Shown in pieces: positions 21,257-29,633 of a stretch of DNA of 64,000 nucleotides. The notes beneath the pieces are model-generated. The model was not told the DNA's origin. It did no database searches and worked only from the letters and a program-made list of their open reading frames with translations. Position numbers and translations under genes: made by a program. The stretch is from assembly GCF_001425785.1 (NCBI RefSeq), contig NZ_LMDI01000045.1, positions 1,206 through 65,205 on the forward strand, read 5' to 3'. The stretch comes from Rhizobacter sp. Root1221 (lineage in GTDB: Bacteria > Pseudomonadota > Gammaproteobacteria > Burkholderiales > Burkholderiaceae_C). Position 1 is the stretch's first letter; the number at the start of each line of letters is the position of its first letter.

Positions 21257-24200
21257 ATGCCGCGTTGGTCGGGCCTGGGTCTGCGGCACCAGTTGATCGC
21301 CGCGTTCGTCGCCGTGATCCTGCTGCCCACCGCGATCATCTCCATCTACAGCCTCAGCCGCAGCAGCGAGCTGATCATCCAGATCGCCCGCGACGAGGGT
21401 CTGCGCGGCGCCGGCGTGCGCGCGGCGGCGGCCAATCGTCAGTTCACTGACATCGGCACCGATCTGCAAGTCATCGCCCAGGCGTCCGTCTTGCGCCGCT
21501 ACCTGAATGCGGCACCGGGCGCCGAGCGCGCGAGCGTCGCGCGGGAGGTGGAGCGCTACTTCACCGCCTTGCTCAAGCGCTGGGGCGAGCGCTACAGCCG
21601 CCTGTGCCTGCTCGACAGCAGCGGCCACGAGGCGAGTTGCGCGCGCGTCGGGGCCGGCGCGCCGGCTGTGCTGCCGCCCAGCGAGTTGGCGGATCGCTCG
21701 TCCGAGCTTTATTTCGCGGGCGCGCTGCAGCTGCGAGCGATTCCCGGCCAAGAATCGACCTTCATCTCGGAGCTCGCGCTGCAGGCGCCGGGCGCCCACG
21801 ATCCCGCCATGCCAGTGCTGCGCTATGCGACGGCGCTGCAGAGCGACAGCGGCCTGCTCGATGGCGTGGTCGTGCTGGACGCGCTGGTGGCGCCGGTTCT
21901 GGGCGCGCTCGAGGCGTCCGCCGCCCCCGCGGGCACCACGTACGTCGTCGACCGGCAGGGGCACTACCTGTTGCACCCCGATCCGGCACGCCGCTTCGCC
22001 CACCTGCGCGGCGACGGCGTGTCGCTGCGCAGCGAGCGTCCGCACGATGCGGCGGTGATCCTGGCCCAATCGGCCGGCACGCTGTACGCGTCCGCCGATC
22101 GGCCCGAGACCTTGCAGGTGTTCGCGCGCATCCGGCCGCCCGGGCAGAGCAGCGTGCTGTGGACACTGATCGACGAGCAGTCGCTCGATGCGATCCTCGT
22201 CGAGGTCGGCCACACGCGCAACGTCATCGTGATGGTGGCCGCGGTCGCCTTGCTGCTGGCAATCGCCGTCGCGCTGCGCGTGACGCACGGTATCGTGCGG
22301 CCGATCAGTGCCCTGGCGCGGGCGGCGGATGAGATCCGCCAAGGCGATCTCGACACGCCCCTGCCCGCGGCGGCGCGGCCCGACGAGGTCGGTGTGCTCA
22401 CGCGCGCCTTCGCGCAGATGGCTGCACGGGTGCGCGAGCTAGTCGGCACCCTGCAGCAGCGCGTCGCCGATCTCGAACGCAGCGACGCGGCGCTGCGTTC
22501 GGGCCAGACGCGCCTGCAGCAGATGATCGATTCCAACCTCGCCGGCATCGTCTTTTTCGACCTGGAGGGCCGTGTCATCGAGGCCAATGATGCCTACCTG
22601 CGCATCGTCGGCTACGACCGCAACGATTTGCGCGAGGGGCGCATCCATCGCGCGACGCTGACACCGCCGGAATACCGTGACGCGACCGACCGGGCCATGG
22701 CGGAAGTTCGCGCGCTGGGTGCCTGCAGGCCCTACGAGAAGGAATACATTCGCAAGGACGGCAGCCGGGTGCCGGTCCTGGTCGGCGTTGCATCGCCCGA
22801 GCCCGGGTCGGAGCACGCCGTGGGCTTTGTGCTCGATCAGACCGCGAGCAAACAAGCCCGGATCGAGCGCGATGCGCGCGCGGCGGCGGAGCTTGCAAGC
22901 CTCGCCAAGAGCGAGTTCCTGACGCAAATGAGTCATGAGCTGCGCACGCCGCTGAACGGCATCCTGGGCTTCGCGCAGATCCTGCAACGTGACAAGACCT
23001 TGACCGAGCGGCAAGCCAGGGGGCTGAAGATCATCGACGAGAGCGGGCAGCACCTGCTCACGCTCATCAACGACATCCTCGATCTGTCGCGCATCGACGC
23101 GGCCAAGCTCGACCTGTACCCCACCGAGGTCAACCTCCCGGTGTTTCTGCAGGTGGTGGGCGACATCATCCGCGTCAAGGCGGAGGAGAAGAGTTTGCTA
23201 TTCGTCTACCAGGCGACGCCGGATCTGCCAGCCACGATACGTGTCGACGAGAAGCGACTGCGCCAGGTGCTGCTCAACCTGCTCTCGAATGCGATCAAGT
23301 TCACCGACACCGGGCAGGTGACGCTGCGCGCAACGCGCTTGCAGTCACCGGGGACCGGCGCCGAGGCCGATGCGACGGCACGCCTGCGCTTCGAAGTGGA
23401 AGACGAAGGCATCGGCATGAGCGAGGCGCAACTGGCGCGCTTGTTCCGGCCCTTCGAGCAGGTGGCCGACGTCAAGCGACGCGAGGGCGGCGCCGGCCTG
23501 GGCCTGGCGATCAGCCGACAGCTGGTTCGCCTGATGGGCGGCGACATCCAGGTCCGCAGCCGGCCGAGCGAGGGCAGCGTCTTCGCGTTCGAGATCGAGG
23601 TACCGGCGATGCAGACCCAGGGTCAGGCGCTGACTGCGCGCGGCGTGCCGATCGGCTACGAAGGGGCGCGCCGCAAGATTCTCGTGGTCGACGACGTGCC
23701 GCAGGGGCGCGCGCTGCTGCTCGATGCCTTGGCCACGCTGGGCTTCGAGATGGCCGAGGCCGGCAATGGCGAAGAGGCGCTCGCCGCGGTGGCCAGGTTC
23801 CGGCCCGACCTCATCGTGATGAACCTCGTGATGCCGATGATGGACGGCTTCGAGGCGACCCGGAGGCTGCGGCTCTTGCCGGAAGGCGCCAAGCTGCCTG
23901 TCATTGCCGCGTCGGCCAACGCGAGTGCACAAACGCAGGCGCGCTGCCGCGCGGTGGGCGCGAATGCCTTCATCAGCAAACCCATCGAACTGAAGGCCCT
24001 TCTGGACGCGATCGCCGCCACGCTGGACCTGACGTGGCTCCGTGAGGAGCCGGCCGCCCCGACCGAAAGGGCGCCGCTGTCCGGTGCCCCCCGCGCGGCG
24101 CCCGGCCAGGCAGCGCGGCACGCCACGCGCAGCGCGCGGTCCGAGGAAGATCTTGCCGATCATTGGCCCAGCCTGCGCGGTGCGCGCATCCTGCTGGTCG

Positions 24201-24580
24201 AAGACAACGCCTTCAACAAGGAACTCGCGTTGGAGATACTGAGCCGCGCCGGCATCGTCGTCAGCGTCGCCTGCGATGGCCAGGTGGCGCTCGAGATGCT
24301 GCGCCGCGAGCGTTTCGACGGCGTGCTGATGGACTGCCAGATGCCGGTGATGGATGGCTATACCGCGACGCGCGCGCTGCGCCAGCAGGTGCAGTGGCGC
24401 GATCTGCCGGTCATCGCGATGACCGCCAACGCAATGGTCGGGGACCGCGACAAGGTGCTCGCGGCGGGAATGAACGACCAGATCACGAAGCCGATCAGGC
24501 TTGAGGAGATGTTCGCGACACTGGCCCGCTGGGTGCACCCTGCCGTGGCCGAATCGCGCGGCACCGCGAAGCCCATGTGA
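21257..24580 (+). CDS. hybrid sensor histidine kinase with two receiver domains
   Basis: A 1107-residue membrane kinase. TM1 at about 13-33, periplasmic Cache-type sensor to about 318, TM2 at about 321-341, HAMP at about 342-395, PAS/PAC at about 417-535. HisKA carries MSHELRTPLNG with phospho-His at 560, and the HATPase has NAIKF, DEGIGM and GGAGLGLAIS. Two receivers follow. The first (about 807-925) has Asn856 where the phospho-acceptor Asp is expected (VMNLVMPMMDG). The second (about 976-1095) has Asp1026 (LMDCQMPVMDG). Signals probably pass from His560 to Asp1026. The ATG at 21257 was preferred over the adjacent GTG at 21254. No HPt domain or output regulator is adjacent. Confidence 0.93.
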   Translation: MPRWSGLGLRHQLIAAFVAVILLPTAIISIYSLSRSSELIIQIARDEGLRGAGVRAAAANRQFTDIGTDLQVIAQASVLRRYLNAAPGAERASVAREVERYFTALLKRWGERYSRLCLLDSSGHEASCARVGAGAPAVLPPSELADRSSELYFAGALQLRAIPGQESTFISELALQAPGAHDPAMPVLRYATALQSDSGLLDGVVVLDALVAPVLGALEASAAPAGTTYVVDRQGHYLLHPDPARRFAHLRGDGVSLRSERPHDAAVILAQSAGTLYASADRPETLQVFARIRPPGQSSVLWTLIDEQSLDAILVEVGHTRNVIVMVAAVALLLAIAVALRVTHGIVRPISALARAADEIRQGDLDTPLPAAARPDEVGVLTRAFAQMAARVRELVGTLQQRVADLERSDAALRSGQTRLQQMIDSNLAGIVFFDLEGRVIEANDAYLRIVGYDRNDLREGRIHRATLTPPEYRDATDRAMAEVRALGACRPYEKEYIRKDGSRVPVLVGVASPEPGSEHAVGFVLDQTASKQARIERDARAAAELASLAKSEFLTQMSHELRTPLNGILGFAQILQRDKTLTERQARGLKIIDESGQHLLTLINDILDLSRIDAAKLDLYPTEVNLPVFLQVVGDIIRVKAEEKSLLFVYQATPDLPATIRVDEKRLRQVLLNLLSNAIKFTDTGQVTLRATRLQSPGTGAEADATARLRFEVEDEGIGMSEAQLARLFRPFEQVADVKRREGGAGLGLAISRQLVRLMGGDIQVRSRPSEGSVFAFEIEVPAMQTQGQALTARGVPIGYEGARRKILVVDDVPQGRALLLDALATLGFEMAEAGNGEEALAAVARFRPDLIVMNLVMPMMDGFEATRRLRLLPEGAKLPVIAASANASAQTQARCRAVGANAFISKPIELKALLDAIAATLDLTWLREEPAAPTERAPLSGAPRAAPGQAARHATRSARSEEDLADHWPSLRGARILLVEDNAFNKELALEILSRAGIVVSVACDGQVALEMLRRERFDGVLMDCQMPVMDGYTATRALRQQVQWRDLPVIAMTANAMVGDRDKVLAAGMNDQITKPIRLEEMFATLARWVHPAVAESRGTAKPM

Positions 24581-24710
24581 CCTGCTGCGACTGCGCAAGA
24601 CGGCCAACGTCAAGCGGCTGATCGAGCGGCTCTTCAAGCGCGAAGGCTGGACGCAGGCGAGCGAGGCGAGCGAGGCCAGCCAGGACGGCTTCGACGAACT
24701 GAGGCGACAT

Positions 24711-24776
24711 GCACCGCAGCCAGAAGGGGGGTTGCGGGCCACGGTGTTCCTGCCAATGCGCAGGCAACGCGTTTAG
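24711..24776 (+). pseudogene. C-terminal remnant of a sensor histidine kinase (inferred)
   Basis: A frame ending with TAG at 24774-24776 encodes APQPEGGLRATVFLPMRRQR plus V, which looks like the last beta-strand of a HATPase domain (GGLRATVFLP is a common kinase C-terminus). It has no proper start and lies directly behind the solute-binding protein/hybrid kinase pair. Together with the piece at 19669 it suggests one kinase gene split by an insertion of about 5 kb. Too short to be sure. Confidence 0.4.
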
Positions 24777-24877
24777 ACTCCCGGATCACGAACGGGAAGC
24801 GTTCGTGTTGTCCAGCCCGCCGCCCTTCCCCCGCCGCCAGGCGCCGGATGGGCGCAGGCACCTTCCGGAGATCCTCG

Positions 24878-25924
24878 ATGACGTCACTTGCGTTCGCCCG
24901 CCCCACCCTCGTTGCCATCGCCGCCGCGATGTCCTGCTTCGCCGCGCAGGCGCAGGACAAGGTGCTGAACCTGTACAGCGCCCGCCACTACCAGACCGAC
25001 GAGGCGCTTTACGCGAACTTCACCAAGGCCACCGGCATCAAGGTCAACCGCATCGATGCGGACGATGCCGGCATCCTGACCCGCCTGAAGTCGGAGGGCA
25101 CCTCCAGCCCGGCGGATGTGGTGCTGCTGGTCGATGCCGCACGCTTGTGGAAGGCGGAAGAGGAAGGCCTGTTCCAGCCGGTGAAGTCCGGCGTGCTGCA
25201 GTCCCGCATTCCGGCCACGCTGCGCGGCCGCGACATGGGCCAGGGCTCGGCCTGGTTCGGCTTTTCCACCCGCGCCCGCGTCGTGGTCTACAACAAGGCC
25301 TCGGTGAACAAGGACGACGTCGACACCTACGCCGAACTGGGCGACCCCAAGAACAAGGGCCGGCTGTGCACCCGCTCCGGTTCGCACCCCTACAACCTGT
25401 CGCTGTTCGGGTCCATGCTGGAGCGCCAAGGCGCCGAGAAGACCGAAGCCTGGCTGCAAGGGCTGTCGAACAACATGGCCCGCGCGCCCAAGGGCGGCGA
25501 CACCGACCAGATCAAGGCCGTGGCCACCGGTGAATGCCAGGTCGCGCTCACCAACAGCTACTACCTGGCGCGCCTGATGCGCAGCGACAAGGCGGAGGAC
25601 CGCGCCGTGATGGACAAGGTGGCCATCGTCTTCCCCGACCAGCAAGGGGCAGGCACCCATGTCAACGTGGCCGGCGGCGCCGTGGCGGCACACGCCAAGA
25701 ACCGCGCCGCGGCCGTGCAGTTCCTCGAGTATCTCGCGGGCGACGAGGCCCAGGCCTACTTCGCCAATGGCAACAACGAATGGCCCGCGGTGGCCGGCGT
25801 GAAGCCTGCCAACCCGGCCCTCGATGCCATGGGCACCTTCAAGCAGGAGGCGGTGCCGGTGGCCGCCGTGGGGGCCAACCAGGCCAAGGTGCAGCAGATG
25901 CTGGACCGGGTGGGCTACAAGTAA
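24878..25924 (+). CDS. fbpA: iron(III)-type ABC transporter substrate-binding protein
   Basis: Periplasmic ferric-ion binding protein of the FbpA/FutA type. The ATG at 24878, with GGAG 9 bp upstream, gives 348 residues starting MTSLAFARPTLVAIAAAMS; the signal peptide is cleaved after AQA. Typical features are VLNLYSARHYQTDEALYANF and ADVVLLVDAARLWKAEEEGL. The paired tyrosines in LTNSYYLARLM normally ligate iron. A C-terminal block reads NEWPAVAGVKP. The permease gene follows on the opposite strand, ending only 10 bp away. Confidence 0.9.
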   Translation: MTSLAFARPTLVAIAAAMSCFAAQAQDKVLNLYSARHYQTDEALYANFTKATGIKVNRIDADDAGILTRLKSEGTSSPADVVLLVDAARLWKAEEEGLFQPVKSGVLQSRIPATLRGRDMGQGSAWFGFSTRARVVVYNKASVNKDDVDTYAELGDPKNKGRLCTRSGSHPYNLSLFGSMLERQGAEKTEAWLQGLSNNMARAPKGGDTDQIKAVATGECQVALTNSYYLARLMRSDKAEDRAVMDKVAIVFPDQQGAGTHVNVAGGAVAAHAKNRAAAVQFLEYLAGDEAQAYFANGNNEWPAVAGVKPANPALDAMGTFKQEAVPVAAVGANQAKVQQMLDRVGYK

Positions 25925-25934
25925 CCGCCCCTCG

Positions 25935-27563
25935 TCAAGCCGTGGCGTTCGCCGCGCGCACCATCGTGCGCGCGAGCAGCACCACCGGCACCAACCCCAC
26001 CGCGACGATGGCGAGCGACGGCAGCGACGCCTCGGCGAGCCGTTCGTCGCGGGCCAGGTTGTAGGCCACCACTGCCAGCGTGTCGCTGCCGAACGGTCGA
26101 AGCACAAGCGTGGCCGGAAGCTCCTTCATCGTGTCGACGAACACGAGCAGCACCGCCGCCAGCGCCGAACGATGCAGCAGCGGCAGGTGCACCCGACCGA
26201 ACAGCCGCCACCGGCCCGCGCCGAGCATGCGCGACGTTTCGTCGATCGACAGCGGCACACGGGTGTACCCCGCCTCCACCGTTTGCAAGGCTACCGCGGA
26301 GAAACGCACCAGGTAGGCGAACAACACGCCGGCCACCGTGCCGGTGAACAAGGCCGACGCGCCCAGGCTGGGCCATCGGGCCTGCACCCACGCCACCGGC
26401 AGCAGGATGCCCACCGCCACCACGGCGCCGGGCAGCGCGTACCCGAGGGACAGCGTGCGGGCCCCCAGGGCCAGCACCGCGTCAAGGCGCGAGCCACGCT
26501 GGCGCAGTGCAAAGCCCAGCGCCAGGGCCAGCAGCGTGGCGGCCACGGCCGCCAGGCCCGCGAGCCGGAAGCTCGACCATGCCCACGCGCCAAAGCGCGC
26601 GAGTGGCAGGCCCATCTCGCTGGTGGTGGCTTCGCGCCACAGCATCACCCCGAGCCACCCCGCAGGCAACAGGAAACCCAGCAAGACTGGCACGGCGCAC
26701 ACCAGGGTGGCCACCGCGGCGGAAGCACCACGCAGCGCGACAGGTTGAGCCTCGCCCGCATGCAAGGCGCCGCTGCGCGTGGCGGCATACCGCATGCGGT
26801 TCTGCGCACGCCGCTCGAACGCGAGCAACACGGCCACCACCACCAGGAGGATCGAAGCCAGCTGGGCCGCGGCGTTGCTGTCGTTCATCGACAACCAGGC
26901 ACGGTAGATGCCGGTGGTGAACGTGCCGAGCCCGAAGTAGGACCCGACGCCGTAGTCGGCCAGCGTCTCCATCAGCGCGAGCGCGACACCGGCCATCACC
27001 GCGGGGCGCGCCAGCGGCAGCGCCACAGTGCGCACGCGCCGCGGCAGGCTCGCTCCGAGCAGCCGTGCCGCCTCCATCATGTGCACGGCCCGCTCGCCGA
27101 GGGCTGCGCGGGTCAGCAGGTAGACGTACGGGTACAGGCACAGCACGAACAGCGCGATCGCACCCTGCAGGCTGCGCACGTCCGGCCACAGCGCCCCTTG
27201 CCAGCCGAAGGCCGCCCGCAATCCCACCTGCACCGGGCCACTGAATTGCAGCGCATCGGTGTACGCGTACGCGAGCACGTAGGCCGGCATGGCCAACGGC
27301 AGCAACAGCGCCCACTCCCACACGGTGCGCCCCGGGAACTGGAACAGCGCCACGGCAACCGCCGTGGCGACACCCAGCACCCCGACCCCCGCCGCCACCC
27401 CCAGCATCAGCCAGAGCGACTGGAGCGCGTAACCGGGCAGCACCGTCGCAGCCAGGTGCTGCAGCACCTGCAGCGCGGCGGCATCCATCACCAGCCAGGA
27501 CCCGAGCACGCCGGCCACCGGCAGCGCGACCACGGCGCAACAGAGGATCAGCAGCCAGCGCAT
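25935..27563 (-). CDS. fbpB: iron(III)-type ABC transporter permease
   Basis: Inner-membrane permease of the FbpB type, 542 residues with about 12 hydrophobic helices arranged as two fused permease domains. The cytoplasmic EAA-like loops are visible as MMEAARLLGASLPRRVRTVA and DETSRMLGAGRWRLFGRVHL. It converges tail-to-tail with the binding-protein gene and diverges from the ATPase gene. The transporter is therefore split over three transcription units instead of one operon. Confidence 0.9.
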   Translation of the reverse strand: MRWLLILCCAVVALPVAGVLGSWLVMDAAALQVLQHLAATVLPGYALQSLWLMLGVAAGVGVLGVATAVAVALFQFPGRTVWEWALLLPLAMPAYVLAYAYTDALQFSGPVQVGLRAAFGWQGALWPDVRSLQGAIALFVLCLYPYVYLLTRAALGERAVHMMEAARLLGASLPRRVRTVALPLARPAVMAGVALALMETLADYGVGSYFGLGTFTTGIYRAWLSMNDSNAAAQLASILLVVVAVLLAFERRAQNRMRYAATRSGALHAGEAQPVALRGASAAVATLVCAVPVLLGFLLPAGWLGVMLWREATTSEMGLPLARFGAWAWSSFRLAGLAAVAATLLALALGFALRQRGSRLDAVLALGARTLSLGYALPGAVVAVGILLPVAWVQARWPSLGASALFTGTVAGVLFAYLVRFSAVALQTVEAGYTRVPLSIDETSRMLGAGRWRLFGRVHLPLLHRSALAAVLLVFVDTMKELPATLVLRPFGSDTLAVVAYNLARDERLAEASLPSLAIVAVGLVPVVLLARTMVRAANATA

Positions 27564-27640
27564 GGGACGCCGGGCTGCTCGGGTGCTCCAGGGGGAACGC
27601 GAATCATGGGAGTTCGTAAAGCCATCGGTATGATTGAACC
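27564..27640. promoter_or_regulatory. divergent promoter region permease / ATPase
   Basis: The 77 bp between the divergent permease and ATPase genes must carry both promoters. An AT-richer patch (GTAAAGCCATCGGTATGATT, about 27615-27634) is the best -10 area for the ATPase. I see no convincing Fur box, although iron control would be expected from gene function. Confidence 0.35.
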
Positions 27641-28723
27641 ATGTTTCTGCAACTTGACAGGGTGGGCGTGCGCTACGCCCGCAGCACGGCGACGCACCCG
27701 GCGGTAGAGGGCGTATCGCTCGAGATGGCCGCGGGCCAGGTAGGTGTGCTGGTAGGCCCGTCGGGCTGTGGCAAGACCTCGCTGCTGCGCGCCGTGGCTG
27801 GCCTGGAAAGCGTGGCCGCTGGCCGCATCACGATCGACGGACAGGTGTTGAGCGATGCCGCCGCCGGAACCCGGGTGCCGGCCGAGCACCGCCGCATCGG
27901 CATGGTCTTCCAGGACTACGCCCTGTTTCCGCACCTGAGCGTGGCCGACAACGTCGCCTACGGCTTGCATGGCCGGCCGCGCACCGAACAGCTGCAACGC
28001 GTGCAGGACATGCTGGTGCTGGTGGGCCTCGCGCACATGGGCGCCCGCGCGCCGCACGAACTCTCCGGCGGCCAGCAGCAGCGCATCGCGCTGGCCCGTG
28101 CGCTCGCGCCGGCACCTCGCCTGCTGCTGCTGGATGAACCCTTCTCGAGCCTCGACGTGGACCTGCGCGAACGCCTGGCCCACGACGTGCGCCAGATCCT
28201 GAAGGACAGCGGCACCACGGCGCTGGTGGTGACCCACGACCAGCTGGAAGCCTTTGCACTGGGCGACATGATCGGCGTGATGAACCAGGGCCGGCTCGAA
28301 CAGTGGGACGACGCGTACTCGCTGTACCACCGGCCGGCGAGCCGGTTCGTCGCGCAGTTCATCGGCCACGGCGTGTTCGCGCCGGCGCGCATCGTCAGCC
28401 ACGGTGACGGGGCCCGCGTGCATACCCCCCTCGGCCAGCTCGCCGACGCCACCGAGTGCCCGCTGCCCGGCGCGTACCCCGAAGGCGAATGTGACGTGCT
28501 GCTTCGCGCCGACGACGTGATCCACGACGACGACAGCCCGGTCAAGGCCCGCATCGAACGCAAGGCATTCCGCGGATCGGAGTTCCTCTACACCCTGCGC
28601 CTCGCCACCGGCGAACAGCTGCTGGCCCTCGTGCCGTCGCACCACGACCACCAGCTGGGCGAATGGATCGGCATCCGTCCGGCGGTCGACCATGTGGTGA
28701 CCTTCGCTCGCACCGCGCACTGA
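27641..28723 (+). CDS. fbpC: iron(III)-type ABC transporter ATP-binding protein
   Basis: ATPase that powers the ferric transporter; 360 residues. Walker A is GPSGCGKTSLLRA, Q-loop VFQDYALFPHLS, signature LSGGQQQRIALARAL, Walker B LLLLDEPFSSLD and H-loop VTHDQLEAF. After about residue 240 a TOBE-like regulatory tail follows (GRLEQWDDAYSLYHRPASRF onward), as in FbpC. The start at 27641 matches the family (MFLQLDRVGVRYA). Confidence 0.93.
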   Translation: MFLQLDRVGVRYARSTATHPAVEGVSLEMAAGQVGVLVGPSGCGKTSLLRAVAGLESVAAGRITIDGQVLSDAAAGTRVPAEHRRIGMVFQDYALFPHLSVADNVAYGLHGRPRTEQLQRVQDMLVLVGLAHMGARAPHELSGGQQQRIALARALAPAPRLLLLDEPFSSLDVDLRERLAHDVRQILKDSGTTALVVTHDQLEAFALGDMIGVMNQGRLEQWDDAYSLYHRPASRFVAQFIGHGVFAPARIVSHGDGARVHTPLGQLADATECPLPGAYPEGECDVLLRADDVIHDDDSPVKARIERKAFRGSEFLYTLRLATGEQLLALVPSHHDHQLGEWIGIRPAVDHVVTFARTAH

Positions 28724-28776
28724 CCTGCCGGACATGAAAGAACCCGCGATGAACGGATTCATCCCACGGACAAGGA

Positions 28777-29109
28777 ATGGGTCGAAGCAGTCTCGCTGCG
28801 CCAAAGCCTGAGCCCGCAGGTGGCGAACAGGGTTCGCATCCTCATGCGCTGATCATCAACAGGGACGCGGCCAACGCGTTTCTGCAAAGCAAGCAGTGGC
28901 CTGTGGTCGGCCATGGGTTGTTGAAATATCTGTCAGAGAACAGGGATTCCTTGAACCTGCGAGACGAGAAACTGGCGGTCCAGGATCCCAGCGTTGCCTA
29001 TTACTCCCGCGACGAGCCGGCAGGCGAGACCATGGACAACATCGCCGCTGAAACCGTGGACAAGCAACGAAGGGCCCATGCGGCCATGGACCGGTTCAAC
29101 AGCCGCTGA
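28777..29109 (+). CDS. hypothetical protein, 110 aa, possibly frameshifted
   Basis: A soluble, charged 110-residue frame, unlike any family I know; the convincing part starts around residue 25 (ALIINRDAANAFLQSKQWPV) and ends AMDRFNSR. Just upstream, in another frame, HPTDKEWVEAVSLRQSLSPQ continues to a TGA at 28849-28851 and looks equally protein-like. The real gene may thus be a single frame broken by an indel near 28845. The ribosome site of the ATG at 28777 is poor. It lies between the transporter and the prophage end. Confidence 0.4.
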   Translation: MGRSSLAAPKPEPAGGEQGSHPHALIINRDAANAFLQSKQWPVVGHGLLKYLSENRDSLNLRDEKLAVQDPSVAYYSRDEPAGETMDNIAAETVDKQRRAHAAMDRFNSR

Positions 29110-29182
29110 GTCAACGAGCGATGGCTCCAGCAGTCAGGCGAGGCTTCCGCCAGGCAACACCCTGCGACACGAACCAACAAAA

Positions 29183-29212
29183 AAGCCCCGCTCCTCATAG
29201 GCAGCGGGGCTT
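29183..29212 (-). terminator. intrinsic terminator at the chromosome/prophage border
   Basis: Ten-base-pair stem AAGCCCCGCT (29183-29192) / AGCGGGGCTT (29203-29212) with a 10-nt loop. On the minus strand it is followed by TTTTTT, so it blocks leftward transcription coming out of the prophage end. It may also end the small gene to its left. Confidence 0.75.
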
Positions 29213-29633
29213 CGGATCAGATTCCGGGCAACGCCCGGAAACACGATCACATGTGGTCGATCATGACCTACCTCTTCCTATGACCACTACCTCATGACTA
29301 ATGCTTGTGGCCCCATCTGTGGCCCCATAACGCTGCTGTTCATTCGCACAGCCCCTGATCGAATTTGTACAGGCGTGGTTCCCGGGACGGGTACCCGATT
29401 GTGAGCATTTACGCAGCCCTCCGGCCATCGCGCGGAATCCACGCAGAGAAGGTTGTGAGACCTCTCCCTCACTTTCGCTACTTGGTCGCGCGCATGGCGT
29501 TAGGTGGCTGCTCGTCTTGGGCGTGGCTCAGGGCGCGACCGGTAGCCGCGCCCTGGCACCAACAAAGTAAGCGCCACCCGCACACCAGCTGCAATGAAAT
29601 CGACGGTATTGCGGTGCAACGCCAATTAGTAGG
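29213..29633. other. prophage left border region, no clear gene
   Basis: About 420 bp without a convincing gene between the terminator and the ATPase gene. It holds an 11-bp direct repeat TGTGGCCCCAT (29306-29316 and 29318-29328) and a hairpin CAGGGCGCG / CGCGCCCTG (29529-29555, loop 9 nt). The composition changes from GC-rich to AT-richer across this stretch. The phage attachment junction should lie here because phage genes begin immediately to the right, but the core cannot be defined without the other end. Confidence 0.45.

Noticed and set aside
24598-24710. Frame with TANVKRLIERLFKREGWTQA after the hybrid kinase as a separate gene
   Set aside because: No start codon of its own and contains simple GAGGCGAGC repeats; probably debris between the hybrid kinase and the kinase remnant.
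29287-29472. Leftward 61-codon frame at the prophage border
   Set aside because: No ribosome site, no recognisable domain, and part of it simply encodes the 11-bp direct repeat. Not an integrase fragment as far as I can see.
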